Origin: Thermoleophilia bacterium
GTDB lineage: Bacteria > Actinomycetota > Thermoleophilia > Gaiellales > Gaiellaceae
Assembly: GCA_014534415.1 (NCBI GenBank)
Contig: JACVRM010000006.1
Coordinates: 1 to 27,354, forward strand
Direction: 5' to 3'
DNA length: 27,354 nucleotides
Each line of letters starts with the position of its first letter. Positions within the stretch are counted from its first letter, which is position 1. Shown in pieces: positions 1 to 8,185 of the stretch. The notes beneath the pieces are model-generated. The model saw only the letters and a list, made by a program, of their open reading frames with translations, ran no database searches and was not told the DNA's origin. The position numbers and the translations under genes are program-made.

Positions 1-520
1 CGACGCGCGGCAGGAGTCGATGCTCGACGGACTGCACGCGGGCGCGCAGCGTCTCGGCAGTGTCGTCGGCGAGCACCGGCACGCGCTCTGCCGCGATGAC
101 CGCCCCCGTGTCGACGCCCTCGTCAACGTAATGAACGGTGGCGGCCGTCTCGCGCACGCCCGCGGCGAGCACGTCCTCGATCGGGCGGGCTCCCGGGAAG
201 TCGGGAAGCGGGGCCGAGTGCGTGTTGACGATGCGTCCGGCGAAGCGCTCGAGGAACGGTCGCCGCAGCAGGTGCATGTAGCCCGCGCAGACGACGAGCT
301 GAACGCCGCATGCCGTGAACCAGTCGGCCATTGCGGCGTCGCGTGACTCGCGGTCCGGGTACTCGGCGAGCTCGAAGACACGACTCGGGATGCCCGCACG
401 CTCGGCTCGCTCCAGGGCGTGTGCCTCCGCCTTGTTGGACGCGACCGCGCGGATCGGCAGCCCGGCGTCGATCAGCGCCTGGAAATTCGTACCCTCGCCG
501 CTGACCAGCACGCCGATCAT
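1..520 (-). CDS. purN: Phosphoribosylglycinamide formyltransferase PurN, C-terminus cut by window edge
   Basis: PurN transfers a formyl group from 10-formyltetrahydrofolate to glycinamide ribonucleotide, the third step of de novo purine synthesis, in the cytoplasm. About 173 codons are visible. The start MIGVLVSGEGTNFQALI matches the PurN nucleotide-binding N-terminus. A folate-site segment reads VVCAGYMHLL. The catalytic Asn-x-His lies in NTHSAPLPDFPG and the later Asp in VHYVDEGVDTG. The more usual sequence after the His is P-x-L-L-P, so HSAPLP is slightly unusual. PurN is normally 190-200 residues, so only a short C-terminal piece is missing beyond base 1. The ATG at 520 overlaps the purM stop (ATGA), which implies translational coupling to purM. 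Confidence 0.93.
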   Translation of the reverse strand, partial: MIGVLVSGEGTNFQALIDAGLPIRAVASNKAEAHALERAERAGIPSRVFELAEYPDRESRDAAMADWFTACGVQLVVCAGYMHLLRRPFLERFAGRIVNTHSAPLPDFPGARPIEDVLAAGVRETAATVHYVDEGVDTGAVIAAERVPVLADDTAETLRARVQSVEHRLLPRV

Positions 521-1410
521 CCAATCCGCCCGATCACGACTTCGCCTTCAGCCGGCTCGGAGACGACCGCGCAGTATCCGATGCCGAGGTTGAAGACGCG
601 CCGCAGCTCTTCTTCCTCGACGTGCCGTCCGAGCCAGGCGAACACGGGCGGGCGCTCCCACGCGTGCCAGTCGAGCTCGGCATGCAGGCCGTCGGGGACG
701 ACGCGCAACAGATTGCCGAGGATGCCGCCGCCCGTCACGTGCGCGAGCGCCTTCGCCCGCGCGCCGAGCGCCCGCACGGCGTCGAGGTAGAGGCGCGTCG
801 GCGCGAGCAGATCCTCGCCGTCGTAGTCGTCGTGCTCGAGCAGCCGGCGGACAAGTGTGAAGCCGTTCGCGTGCACGCCCGCCGATGCGAAGCCGATCAC
901 GGCGTCGCCGGCCTCGACCTGCGAGCCGTCCACGAGCAGATCGCGCTGGACGATCCCGACGCACGTGCCGGCGAAGTCGAGCTCCTCGCCGCGGTAGACG
1001 TCCGGCAGTTCCGCCGTCTCGCCCCCGATCAGCGCGCATCCGGCGACCCGGCAGACGTCCGCCGCGCCCTCGACGAGCTCGGCGACCTGCGCCATGTCGA
1101 TCCGGTTGGCGGCCACGTAGTCGAGCAGGAAGAGCGGCTCGGCGCCCGTCGTCACCACGTCGTTGATGCAGTGCGCGGCGAGGTCGCGGCCGCAGAGGCG
1201 GAGCGCGCCGCGCTCTCGCGCCAGGACGAGCTTCGTCCCGACGGAGTCCGTGGACGCGGCCAGCAGCCGGTGCTCGTCGAGCGGGTGGAGGCCCGCGAAC
1301 GCACCGAAGCCCGTGGCGCCCGTCGACTCGACGGCCGCGCGCAGCCGCTCGACGATCGCCTCTGCCGCCGCCAGCGAGACCCCCGCGGCCTCGTAGGTCC
1401 TCCCCTCCAC
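517..1410 (-). CDS. purM: Phosphoribosylformylglycinamidine cyclo-ligase (AIR synthetase) PurM
   Basis: PurM closes the imidazole ring, converting FGAM plus ATP to AIR, in the cytoplasm. The 297-residue product has the PurM hallmarks: DSVGTKLVLA near residue 55, CINDVVTTGAEPLFLLDYVA around residues 83-102, the family signature GGETAELPDVY near residue 134, and HVTGGGILGNL near 224. It is shorter than typical PurM (about 340), mainly through a compact N-terminus and a trimmed C-terminal lobe, but no key segment is missing. The start is GTG at 1410. An in-frame GGAGGGGAGG lies just inside the gene, but no start codon follows it. It is coupled to purN by a 4-bp overlap and faces the ctaG-like gene divergently across about 120 bp. 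Confidence 0.95.
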   Translation of the reverse strand: MEGRTYEAAGVSLAAAEAIVERLRAAVESTGATGFGAFAGLHPLDEHRLLAASTDSVGTKLVLARERGALRLCGRDLAAHCINDVVTTGAEPLFLLDYVAANRIDMAQVAELVEGAADVCRVAGCALIGGETAELPDVYRGEELDFAGTCVGIVQRDLLVDGSQVEAGDAVIGFASAGVHANGFTLVRRLLEHDDYDGEDLLAPTRLYLDAVRALGARAKALAHVTGGGILGNLLRVVPDGLHAELDWHAWERPPVFAWLGRHVEEEELRRVFNLGIGYCAVVSEPAEGEVVIGRIG

Positions 1411-1530
1411 CTGTGCCCGCGAGTCTAGTTCGCGCGGCGGAGCGCTAGCCGCCCTGCGGCGCGATGTCGAGGCCCGCCAGGCCTGCCTCGCCGTCGTCGA
1501 GACCCGCGGTCGTACGGCAGACTCGCCGCA

Positions 1531-2352
1531 GTGCCGTTCGATCCACTCCAGCTCGCGCCGGTCGTGCTCCTCGCGGCCGCCTACGAGTGGCGCGCGCGCA
1601 CGCTCGCGCGCCGCGGGACGCCGGTCGCCGCCTGGCGGCGCGCCCTGCTTTGGCTCGCCGTCGCGCTGCTCGTCGCCGCCGCGTCACCGCTCGACCGCTA
1701 CGCGGAGGAGCTGTTCACGTTCCACATGGTCCAGCACGTCCTGCTCGGCGACCTCGCCGCGCTCGCGCTCGTCGGCTCCCTGACCGGCCCGCTGCTTCGG
1801 CCGCTGCTGGCGGTCGGCGCAGTCGCGCGGCTCCGCGTCCTGGCCCACCCGCTGGTGGCGCTGCCCGTCTGGACGGTGAACCTGCTGGCATGGCACGTGC
1901 CGGCCATCCACGAGGCCGCGCTCGCGCACGACGCGGTCCACGCTCTCCAGCACACGCTCTTCCTCGCCTGCGGGGCGCTCATGTGGGCGCCGGTCGTCGA
2001 GGTTCTGCCCGGCCCGGTCTGGTTCGGAACGGCGGCGAAGCTCGGCTACATCGTCGTCGTCCGGCTGATCGAGACGGTCCTTGGCAACGTGTTCCTCTGG
2101 TCGGGAACGGTCTTCTACGACCGCTACGAGATCGCCGACGCGCCGTTCGCGCTCTCACGCCTGGAGGATCAGGGCTGGGCCGGGACGGTGATGATGGTCG
2201 AGGGCTCGCTCGTCACCCTCGCCGCACTTGCATGGCTCTTCCTCCGCCTCGCCGCCGAGGGCGAGCTCCGCCAGCAGCTGCTCGAGCGCGGCCTCGATCC
2301 GCAGGCTGTCCGGCGCGCGGTCCGCTACGGCCGCGCGCACGAGCTCGACTAG
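1531..2352 (+). CDS. CtaG/Caa3-type cytochrome c oxidase assembly factor
   Basis: The 273-residue polytopic membrane protein resembles the caa3_CtaG family (PF09678), which supports assembly of haem-copper oxidases in Gram-positive bacteria, probably through copper handling. Six to seven hydrophobic segments are visible, roughly residues 36-53, 65-90, 101-128, 135-158, 165-190 and 216-240. Family-typical histidine patches sit in or beside them: FHMVQHVLLGDL, AWHVPAIHEAA and HALQHTLF, with SGTVFYDRYE in a loop. The start is GTG at 1531 with no clear Shine-Dalgarno. No oxidase subunit lies nearby, so the oxidase link rests on family resemblance. It is followed closely by a VOC-fold gene and a small membrane protein on the same strand. 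Confidence 0.85.
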   Translation: MPFDPLQLAPVVLLAAAYEWRARTLARRGTPVAAWRRALLWLAVALLVAAASPLDRYAEELFTFHMVQHVLLGDLAALALVGSLTGPLLRPLLAVGAVARLRVLAHPLVALPVWTVNLLAWHVPAIHEAALAHDAVHALQHTLFLACGALMWAPVVEVLPGPVWFGTAAKLGYIVVVRLIETVLGNVFLWSGTVFYDRYEIADAPFALSRLEDQGWAGTVMMVEGSLVTLAALAWLFLRLAAEGELRQQLLERGLDPQAVRRAVRYGRAHELD

Positions 2353-2390
2353 AGCAGGAGACAGGCGGCGCGCACGGAACGTGACTCGAG

Positions 2391-2813
2391 TTGCGATCAA
2401 CCGGCGTGCACCACGTGGACCTCGTCGTCCGCTCCGTCGAGCGGAGCGTGCCGTTCTACCGCGATCTGCTCGGTCCGCTCGGCTGGCACGGCATCAGCGA
2501 GGTGGAGGGAGAGCGCGGCGAGACGATCTGGTACCTGAGCGGCCCGGGCACGTCGATCGGCATCCGCTCCGCCCAGCCGGCCCAGGTCGGCGGCGGGTAC
2601 GACCGCTACTCGGTCGGCCTGCACCACCTGGCCTTCGAGGCCGTCTCGCGGGCACTCGTCGACGAGCGTGCCGCATGGTTGCGCGCGCAGGGCGTCGAGA
2701 TCGAAAGTGGCCCCGAGGAGTACACGTACGTCCCTGGGTACTACGCCGTCTTCTTCTTCGATCCCGACGGGATGAAACTCGAAATACTCCACATCCCCGG
2801 ACACGCTGCGTAA
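2391..2813 (+). CDS. VOC-superfamily (glyoxalase/dioxygenase-fold) protein
   Basis: The 140-residue protein has two beta-alpha-beta-beta-beta repeats of the vicinal oxygen chelate fold. The first opens with GVHHVDLVVRSVERSVPFYRDLLGPLGW, the usual metal-His strand followed by the FYxDxLG helix (written here as description of positions 5-32). The second opens with GLHHLAFEA near residue 77 and closes with DPDGMKLEILH near residue 125. The paired His residues and the terminal Glu are standard VOC metal-ligand positions. Substrate cannot be told; glyoxalase, fosfomycin-resistance and ring-cleaving enzymes all share this fold. The start is probably TTG at 2391; GTG at 2406 would remove five residues. 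It lies 38 bp after the CtaG-like gene, so co-transcription is likely. Confidence 0.85.
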   Translation: MRSTGVHHVDLVVRSVERSVPFYRDLLGPLGWHGISEVEGERGETIWYLSGPGTSIGIRSAQPAQVGGGYDRYSVGLHHLAFEAVSRALVDERAAWLRAQGVEIESGPEEYTYVPGYYAVFFFDPDGMKLEILHIPGHAA

Positions 2814-2827
2814 CCGAAAGGAGAACC

Positions 2828-3118
2828 ATGTCGTCCACGATGCCTCCGGATCAGCCGATCCAGCCGTCGACCACGACGACTACCACCGGGAGCCGACCGG
2901 GTCTGTCGGCGTCATCGCTCCCGAGCATCCTCAACGCGGAGTTCCTCGTCTTCCTGCTCGTCTGGCTCGTGCTCGCGATTCTGTGGGCCGCTACGGACGA
3001 GGTTACGGCGGGGCTGTTCGCAACACTGTCTACGGCGCTCACGTTCGCCTACCTGATCAGCCGAGGCATCGCGAAGGCGAGCCGCGTCTACGAAGATACG
3101 CCGATCACACTGCGGTGA
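2828..3118 (+). CDS. Small two-helix membrane protein, function unknown
   Basis: A 96-residue product starts at ATG 2828, immediately after a strong Shine-Dalgarno (AAAGGAG) 15 bp beyond the VOC gene stop. Residues 1-35 are polar, with a Thr-rich run and many Pro/Ser. Two hydrophobic helices follow, about residues 38-55 (FLVFLLVWLVLAILWAA) and 58-78 (AGLFATLSTALTFAYLIS), with a short basic tail. I do not recognise the family. A longer reading frame covers this gene, but the ribosome site and hydrophobicity pattern support the internal start. It converges on purF with only 6 bp between the stop codons, so no room is left for a classical terminator. Confidence 0.75.
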   Translation: MSSTMPPDQPIQPSTTTTTTGSRPGLSASSLPSILNAEFLVFLLVWLVLAILWAATDEVTAGLFATLSTALTFAYLISRGIAKASRVYEDTPITLR

Positions 3119-3124
3119 GCCGCG

Positions 3125-4510
3125 TCAGCTCGTGGCGAGCTCGAACCTGAGCTTCGACAGGCGGCGGTCGGCCGGCGCGGCAGTCGGGTAGCGTCGCGTG
3201 AAGCACGCGCGGCAGACGTCCGACTCGTGGTGACCGACCGCCGCCTGCATGCCGTCGAGCGAGAGGTGGGCAAGCGACGTCGCGCCGATCAGGGCGCGCA
3301 CTTCGTCCACCGAGCGGCCCCCGGCGACGAGCTGCTCGTCGTCGCCGAAATCGATCCCGTAGAAGCAGGGCGAGATGATCGGCGGCGACGACACCCGCAC
3401 GTGCACCTCGCGCGCGCCGCCGTCGAACAGCATGGCGACGATCTGGTGCATCGTGCTGCCGCGCACGATCGAGTCGTCGACTACGACCACGCGCTTGCCC
3501 GCGATCTCGGTCAGCGGGTTGAACTTGAGCTTGATGCCCTGCTCGCGCATCCCCTGCTCGGGCTGGATGAACGTCCGGCCCACGTAGCGGTTCTTGATCA
3601 GGCCCTCACCGAACGGAATGCCGGCCGCGCGTGCGAAGCCGATCGCCGCCGGCGTGCCCGAGTCGGGCACCGGCATGACCAGATCGGCGTCGACGGGCGC
3701 TTCGCGCGCGAGCTGCTCGCCCATGCGGACGCGCGCGCCGTACACCTCCACGCCGCCGAGCTCGCTGTCGGGCCGGGCGAGGTAGACGTACTCGAAGATG
3801 CAGAGCGCCGGGCGTTCCGCGGGCGCCAGCGCGTGCGCCGTGTGCAGCCCGTCCGGGCCGATGACGGCCAGCTCTCCCGAGGCGACCTCCCGCTCGGACG
3901 TTGCACCGACCAGGTCGAGTGCGCACGTTTCCGAGGCGACCACCCAGTCGTCGCCGAGGCGGCCGAGCGCGAGCGGCCGGAATCCGTGCGGGTCGCGGAA
4001 CGCGACGAGCCTCCCCTCGGTGAGGACCACGACCGAGTAGGCGCCGTCGAGGCGGCGCATCGTCGCGGCGATCGCCTCCTCGAGCGGCCGCTCATCGTTC
4101 GCGAGCATCGCGGCGATCACTTCGGTGTCGGAGCTCGACAGAGGGCGGATGCCCCCGGCTGTCAGCTCGGCCCGCAGCTCGGCGGTGTTGATCAGGTTGC
4201 CGTTGTGCCCGAGTGCGACCGTTCGCGCGCGTCCGTGCTGTACGAGCGGCTGCGCATTCGACCAGTGCGCCGCGCCCGTCGTGGAGTAGCGCGTGTGGCC
4301 GATCGCCACGTCGCCCTGGAGGCCGTTGAGCTTGTCCTCCGAGAAGACCTGGGTAACGAGCCCCATGTCCCGAAGCGCCGTCAGCCGGCCCTGGTCGGAC
4401 ACCGCTATGCCGGCCGACTCCTGGCCGCGGTGCTGGAGCGCGAACAGGCCGAAGTACGCGAGCCGCGCCACGTCGCGCTCGGGTGCGTGGATGCCGAAGA
4501 TCCCGCACAT
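3125..4510 (-). CDS. purF: Amidophosphoribosyltransferase PurF (glutamine PRPP amidotransferase)
   Basis: PurF makes 5-phosphoribosylamine from PRPP and glutamine, the committed step of purine synthesis. The 461-residue protein begins MCGIFGIH, so Cys2 is exposed as the Ntn nucleophile after Met removal and there is no propeptide. The glutaminase domain includes LQHRGQESAGIAV and GHTRYSTTG. The PRPP-binding loop reads VVVVDDSIVRGST near residue 345. Cysteines in ALCIFEYVYL, SPCFYGID and DVCRACFT match the four 4Fe-4S ligands of the Bacillus-type enzyme, so an iron-sulfur cluster is expected. It lies 13 bp downstream of purL and is very likely co-transcribed with it. Confidence 0.96.
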   Translation of the reverse strand: MCGIFGIHAPERDVARLAYFGLFALQHRGQESAGIAVSDQGRLTALRDMGLVTQVFSEDKLNGLQGDVAIGHTRYSTTGAAHWSNAQPLVQHGRARTVALGHNGNLINTAELRAELTAGGIRPLSSSDTEVIAAMLANDERPLEEAIAATMRRLDGAYSVVVLTEGRLVAFRDPHGFRPLALGRLGDDWVVASETCALDLVGATSEREVASGELAVIGPDGLHTAHALAPAERPALCIFEYVYLARPDSELGGVEVYGARVRMGEQLAREAPVDADLVMPVPDSGTPAAIGFARAAGIPFGEGLIKNRYVGRTFIQPEQGMREQGIKLKFNPLTEIAGKRVVVVDDSIVRGSTMHQIVAMLFDGGAREVHVRVSSPPIISPCFYGIDFGDDEQLVAGGRSVDEVRALIGATSLAHLSLDGMQAAVGHHESDVCRACFTRRYPTAAPADRRLSKLRFELATS

Positions 4511-4523
4511 CAGGCGATCGCCC

Positions 4524-6638
4524 TCACGTCCGCCACGCTTCCCGGAGGTCGGCCAGCGGGACGCCGAGAACGTGGCCGGCGCCTACGGTGCCGACGCATC
4601 GCAGCGCCACTCCTAGCTTGTGGCTTTCAGCCACTAGCTCTTCCGCCTCGCCGGGCGCGCAGGCGACCACGGCCTGGCCGCCACCCTCGCCGAATAGCGT
4701 CACGGTGTCCTGAGGAAGCTGCACGTCGACCCCGACGCCGCTCACGATGGCCGCCTCGGCGAGGCAGACGGCGAGACCGCCCTCCGCGACGTCGTGCGCG
4801 AGCGAGAGCCGTGACGCCGTCCTCCAGAGCCACTCGACGAGCGCTGCCTCGGCCGCCACGTCCACGGACGCCGCCCGGCCGCCCGTCTTGCCCCAGAGCG
4901 CCTGGTACTCCGAGCCGTCGAGGCGCAACTCCGGCGCGCCGGCGACGAAGACCAGGTCGCCCGAGCGCCACCGGCGGGGGATCGCGCGGACGTCCGGCAC
5001 GAGCCCGACGCAGCCGACCACGGGCGTGGGGGGGATCGGCCGCCCGTCCGTCTCGTTGTAGAGCGAAACGTTGCCCGAGACGACGGGAATGCCGAGCGCC
5101 GTGCACGCGGCCGCCATGCCGTCGATCGCTTCGGCGAGCTCCCAGGCGATCTCGGGCTTCTCCGGGTTGCCGAAATTGAGGCAATCGGTCACGGCGAGCG
5201 GCTCGCCGCCGGCGCACGCGACGTTGCGCGCGGCCTCCAGCACGGCCAGCGCGCCCCCCGTGTGCGGGTCGAGTCGGCAGGTGCGGCCGCTGCCGTCGAG
5301 CGACACGGCGAGCCCTCGGAAGCCGGGCGTCAGCCGGAGCACGGCGGCGTCGAGTCCCGGACGGCGCACCGTCCGCGATCCGACGAGGTGGTCGTAGCGC
5401 CGGTAGATCCAGGCGCGGCTGCGCACGTTCGGCGAAGCGAGCAGCGCGAGGAGCGCTTCGCGCGGCGGCGGTCCGGCGACCGGCCCCGCCGGCTGCGACA
5501 CGGGCCGCGGCGCTGCGGGCACGCGGTAGCGCGGCGCGTCCTCGGTGAGCGTGTGCGCCGGAACCGCTGCGAGCACCTCATGGTCGTGGAAGCAGCGCAG
5601 CTCGCCGGTGTCCGTGACCTCGCCGATCGGCGCAGCGGCCAGCTCCCAGCGCCGGCACACCTCCAGCACGTTGCCGAGGCGCTCCGGCTGAACCACGGCG
5701 ACCATCCGCTCCTGGCTCTCCGAGATGATGATCTCCCAGGGCTCGAGGTCCGGCTCGCGGAGCGGCACGCGCTCGAGGTGCACGTCGATTCCGGCCTCCC
5801 GTGCCATCTCGGAGAGCGACGACGCGAGCCCGGCGGCGCCGCAGTCCTGCAGCGACTCGACGAGCCCGCGCTCGACGAGCTCGACCGACGCCTCGATCAG
5901 CTTCTTCCCCGTGAACGGGTCGCCGATCTGCACGGAGGGCCGCTTCTCGCCGGCACCGTCGCCCAGCTCTTGGCTGGCCAACACGCTTGCACCCCCGATG
6001 CCGTCGCGCCCGGTGGTTGCGCCGTACAGCACGACGACGTTGCCGACTCCGCGCGCGCGCGCGCGTGTGAGTCGCTCCTTCGGTAGGAGCCCGACGCACA
6101 TGGCGTTGACGAGGCAGTTATCGCCGTAGGCTGGGTCGAAGACGGCCTCGCCGCCGACCGTGGCGACGCCGACGCAGTTGCCGTAGTTGCCGATGCCGGC
6201 GACGGCGCGCTCGAAGTCGTGGTCGGGCGCGCCGAACCGCAAGCCGTCGAGCAGCGCGATCGGCCGCGCGCCCATGGCGACGATGTCGCGCAGGATCCCG
6301 CCGATCCCGGTCGCGGCACCCTGGAACGGCTCGACCGCGGACGGGTGGTTGTGGCTCTCGACCTTGAACGCGACCGCCTCGCCGTCGCCGAGATCGACCA
6401 CGCCTGCGTTCTCGCCCGGCCCCTGCAGAACGCGTGCGCCCACGGTCGGCAGCCGGTTCAGCAGGGGCGCCGAGTGCTTGTACGCGCAGTGCTCGGACCA
6501 GAGCAGCGAGAAGACGGCCAGCTCGAAGTCGTTCGGCTCGCGGCCGAGTAGCTCGCAGATGCGATCGAGCTCGCCGTCCGTCAGGCCGAGCGTGCGGTGG
6601 AGCGGCTGTTCGGCGACGGGCGCGGTCAGGTAACCCAC
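4524..6638 (-). CDS. purL: Phosphoribosylformylglycinamidine synthase large subunit PurL (small-PurL type)
   Basis: PurL aminates FGAR to FGAM with ATP and ammonia delivered by PurQ, with PurS as partner. Neither partner is in this window. The product is about 704 residues from GTG 6638, the expected size for the three-subunit form and far below the 1300-residue fused form. Diagnostic segments are SLLWSEHCAYKHS near the N-terminus, GPGENAGVVDLGDGEAVAFK, ESHNHPSAVEPFQGAATGIG, then DCGAAGLASSLSEMA and, in the second half, DCLNFGNPEKPE and HDVAEGGLAVCLAEAA. The frame stays open upstream to 7421, but that part is antisense to the EamA gene. No good Shine-Dalgarno precedes GTG 6638, so the start is moderately certain. 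It is divergent from the EamA gene and is followed directly by purF. Confidence 0.94.
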   Translation of the reverse strand: MGYLTAPVAEQPLHRTLGLTDGELDRICELLGREPNDFELAVFSLLWSEHCAYKHSAPLLNRLPTVGARVLQGPGENAGVVDLGDGEAVAFKVESHNHPSAVEPFQGAATGIGGILRDIVAMGARPIALLDGLRFGAPDHDFERAVAGIGNYGNCVGVATVGGEAVFDPAYGDNCLVNAMCVGLLPKERLTRARARGVGNVVVLYGATTGRDGIGGASVLASQELGDGAGEKRPSVQIGDPFTGKKLIEASVELVERGLVESLQDCGAAGLASSLSEMAREAGIDVHLERVPLREPDLEPWEIIISESQERMVAVVQPERLGNVLEVCRRWELAAAPIGEVTDTGELRCFHDHEVLAAVPAHTLTEDAPRYRVPAAPRPVSQPAGPVAGPPPREALLALLASPNVRSRAWIYRRYDHLVGSRTVRRPGLDAAVLRLTPGFRGLAVSLDGSGRTCRLDPHTGGALAVLEAARNVACAGGEPLAVTDCLNFGNPEKPEIAWELAEAIDGMAAACTALGIPVVSGNVSLYNETDGRPIPPTPVVGCVGLVPDVRAIPRRWRSGDLVFVAGAPELRLDGSEYQALWGKTGGRAASVDVAAEAALVEWLWRTASRLSLAHDVAEGGLAVCLAEAAIVSGVGVDVQLPQDTVTLFGEGGGQAVVACAPGEAEELVAESHKLGVALRCVGTVGAGHVLGVPLADLREAWRT

Positions 6639-6651
6639 TCTAGCCGGGAAG

Positions 6652-6677
6652 CGTGACGGCCCTGCTTCGTTGTCACA
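6652..6677. promoter_or_regulatory. Imperfect inverted repeat (GTGAC/GTCAC) in the purL-eamA divergent region
   Basis: CGTGACG at 6652-6658 and TGTCACA at 6671-6677 form an imperfect inverted repeat upstream of purL. The segment GCTTCGTTGTCACACG here resembles the sequence at the TPR-cyclase start (16854-16874), which differs mainly by a 4-5 bp insertion. It could be an operator or promoter element of the divergent purL/eamA pair. I found no convincing -35/-10 pair for either gene. Confidence 0.3.
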
Positions 6678-6722
6678 CGACGTGGCCTGCGCGCGGCGGA
6701 ACCGGGTATTAGTCGCGGCGTG

Positions 6723-7631
6723 ATGCGCGGCTACGTCCCGCTCCTGCTGCTGCTCGCGGCGCTCTGGGGCGCGTCGTTCATGTTCATCAAGGTGGCGGTC
6801 GAGGAGCTCGCGCCGACGACGACGATGGCGCTCCGTCTCGTCTTGTCCGCCGTTCCTCTTTTCGCCCTCCTCGCATTCCGACGTGGCGCGGGGCGCGCCG
6901 TCCAGGAGATCCGCGGCGTCGCACGGCACGGCGCCTTCCTCGGTGTCGTCAACTCGGCGCTGCCGTTCACGCTGATCGCGTGGGGCGAGGAGCACGTCGA
7001 CTCGGGCATCGCCGCGATCGCGAACTCGACGACGCCGATCTTCGTCGCCCTGCTTGCGATGCGCTTCCGCGCGAGCGAGCGCGCCTCGGGTCTGCGCCTC
7101 GCAGGCATCGCGATCGGAATCCTCGGCGTCGCCGTCGTCGCAGGCGCGCAGCCGGAGGGCGGTTGGTGGGCCATCGCCGGTGTGCTGGCCTGCGCGCTCG
7201 CGGCGTTCCTCTACGCCGTAGGCACGCTCTATGCGCAGTCGCGGGTGGCGGACACCGACGTGCTGGTCATCGTTACTGCGGCGACGATCGCAGGGGCGCT
7301 GTTTCTCCTTCCGGCCGGCGTCGCGCAGGCACCGGGCGCCCTGCCGAGCGTCGAAGCGAGCGGGTCGATTCTCGCGCTCTCGCTGCTCGGGACGTTCGTC
7401 GGCCTGCTCGTGTACTACCACCTGATCGGCGTGTACGGCTCGCTGCGCGCCTCACTCGTCGTCTACCTGCTGCCGCCGGCTGCGCTCGTCTACGGCGCGC
7501 TCGTCCTCGGCGAGGACATCACCGTCGCGGCGATCGTCGGCCTCACGCTCATCCTCGCGGGCGTCGCTCTCGGTTCCGGCGTCGTCCAGGGCGTCCGGCG
7601 GCGCGACCCCAAGGTGCTTTCGGCGCCGTGA
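6723..7631 (+). CDS. EamA-family (DMT superfamily) transporter
   Basis: The product is about 302 residues with ten predicted membrane helices arranged as two EamA repeats, the drug/metabolite transporter architecture typical of amino-acid or metabolite exporters in the cytoplasmic membrane. The N-terminus reads LLAALWGASFMFIKVAVEEL, the standard first helix of EamA proteins. Segment ANSTTPIFVALLA is the end-of-first-repeat motif and LLPPAALVYGALVLGE its second-repeat counterpart. A GTG at 6720 directly precedes the ATG at 6723; either could start. The stop overlaps the GTG of the next gene (GTGA), so EamA, GNAT and the small acidic gene form a tight operon. Substrate is unknown. Confidence 0.9.
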   Translation: MRGYVPLLLLLAALWGASFMFIKVAVEELAPTTTMALRLVLSAVPLFALLAFRRGAGRAVQEIRGVARHGAFLGVVNSALPFTLIAWGEEHVDSGIAAIANSTTPIFVALLAMRFRASERASGLRLAGIAIGILGVAVVAGAQPEGGWWAIAGVLACALAAFLYAVGTLYAQSRVADTDVLVIVTAATIAGALFLLPAGVAQAPGALPSVEASGSILALSLLGTFVGLLVYYHLIGVYGSLRASLVVYLLPPAALVYGALVLGEDITVAAIVGLTLILAGVALGSGVVQGVRRRDPKVLSAP

Positions 7632-8185
7632 CCGTTCGCCTGCGCCGCGCCGACCCGGGCGACCTGGACTTCCTCGTAGAGCTGCTGACGCACGAGGAGG
7701 TCGAGCCGTTCCTGGCTGCGATCCGGCCGCGCGATCGCGAGGGGCTCGCCGCCGAGATCGCGCGCTCGCAGGCCGAGCCGCAGGACTTCGGTCGCTTCGT
7801 CATCGAGGTCGACGACGGCGGTGAGTCGCGCCGTGCGGGTGTGATGGGCTTCGAGGTCGCCAACCGGCGCAGCCGCATCGCGAACCTCGGGGGCCTTGCC
7901 GTTCATCCCGACTTCCGGGGACGGCACCTGGCCGACGATGCCGCACGTCTGCTGCAGCGCCACCTGATCTTCGATCTCGGCTACCACCGGCTACAGCTCG
8001 AGATCTACGGCTTCAACGAGCGCGCACAGCAGCACGCCGCGCGCGCCGGATTCGTCCGGGAGGGCATCCGCCGCAAGGCGTACCGGCGGCACGGGGAGTG
8101 GGTCGACGGCGTGATGTTCGGGCTCGTCCGAGAGGACCTCGAGCGTGATTCGGAAGTCGCGCACGAGGGAAGAGGCGGCGCATGA
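7628..8185 (+). CDS. GNAT-family N-acetyltransferase (RimJ/RimL-like)
   Basis: The 185-residue protein starts at GTG 7628, overlapping the EamA stop. The opening VRLRRADPGDLDFLVELL is the usual GNAT beta1-alpha1 start. Motif A, the acetyl-CoA pyrophosphate loop, is seen at LGGLAVHPDFRGRHLADDAA near residues 88-107, with R-G-R-H-L-A in place of the common Q/RxxGxA/G. The C-terminal half reads LQLEIYGFNERAQQHAARAGF and VREGIRRKAYRRHGEWVDGV, characteristic of the RimJ/RimL-type subgroup that acetylates protein N-termini, small amines or antibiotics. The acceptor cannot be predicted. It is coupled to the next gene by an ATGA overlap. Confidence 0.88.
   Translation: MTVRLRRADPGDLDFLVELLTHEEVEPFLAAIRPRDREGLAAEIARSQAEPQDFGRFVIEVDDGGESRRAGVMGFEVANRRSRIANLGGLAVHPDFRGRHLADDAARLLQRHLIFDLGYHRLQLEIYGFNERAQQHAARAGFVREGIRRKAYRRHGEWVDGVMFGLVREDLERDSEVAHEGRGGA

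Noticed and set aside
1436..1453. GGCGG/CCGCC inverted repeat in the purM-ctaG gap
   Set aside because: Five-base GC arms are expected by chance at this base composition.
3227..5179. 650-codon plus-strand frame
   Set aside because: It is antisense to purF and purL, which are beyond doubt; composition is typical of a shadow.
6670..6712. TTGTCA with TATTAG as an eamA promoter
   Set aside because: The spacing is 31 bp, too long for a sigma-70 promoter.
6639..7421. Open frame extending purL by about 260 codons upstream
   Set aside because: It is antisense to the EamA gene, is rich in Arg/Glu/Asp without family features, and PurL homology starts only after 6638.
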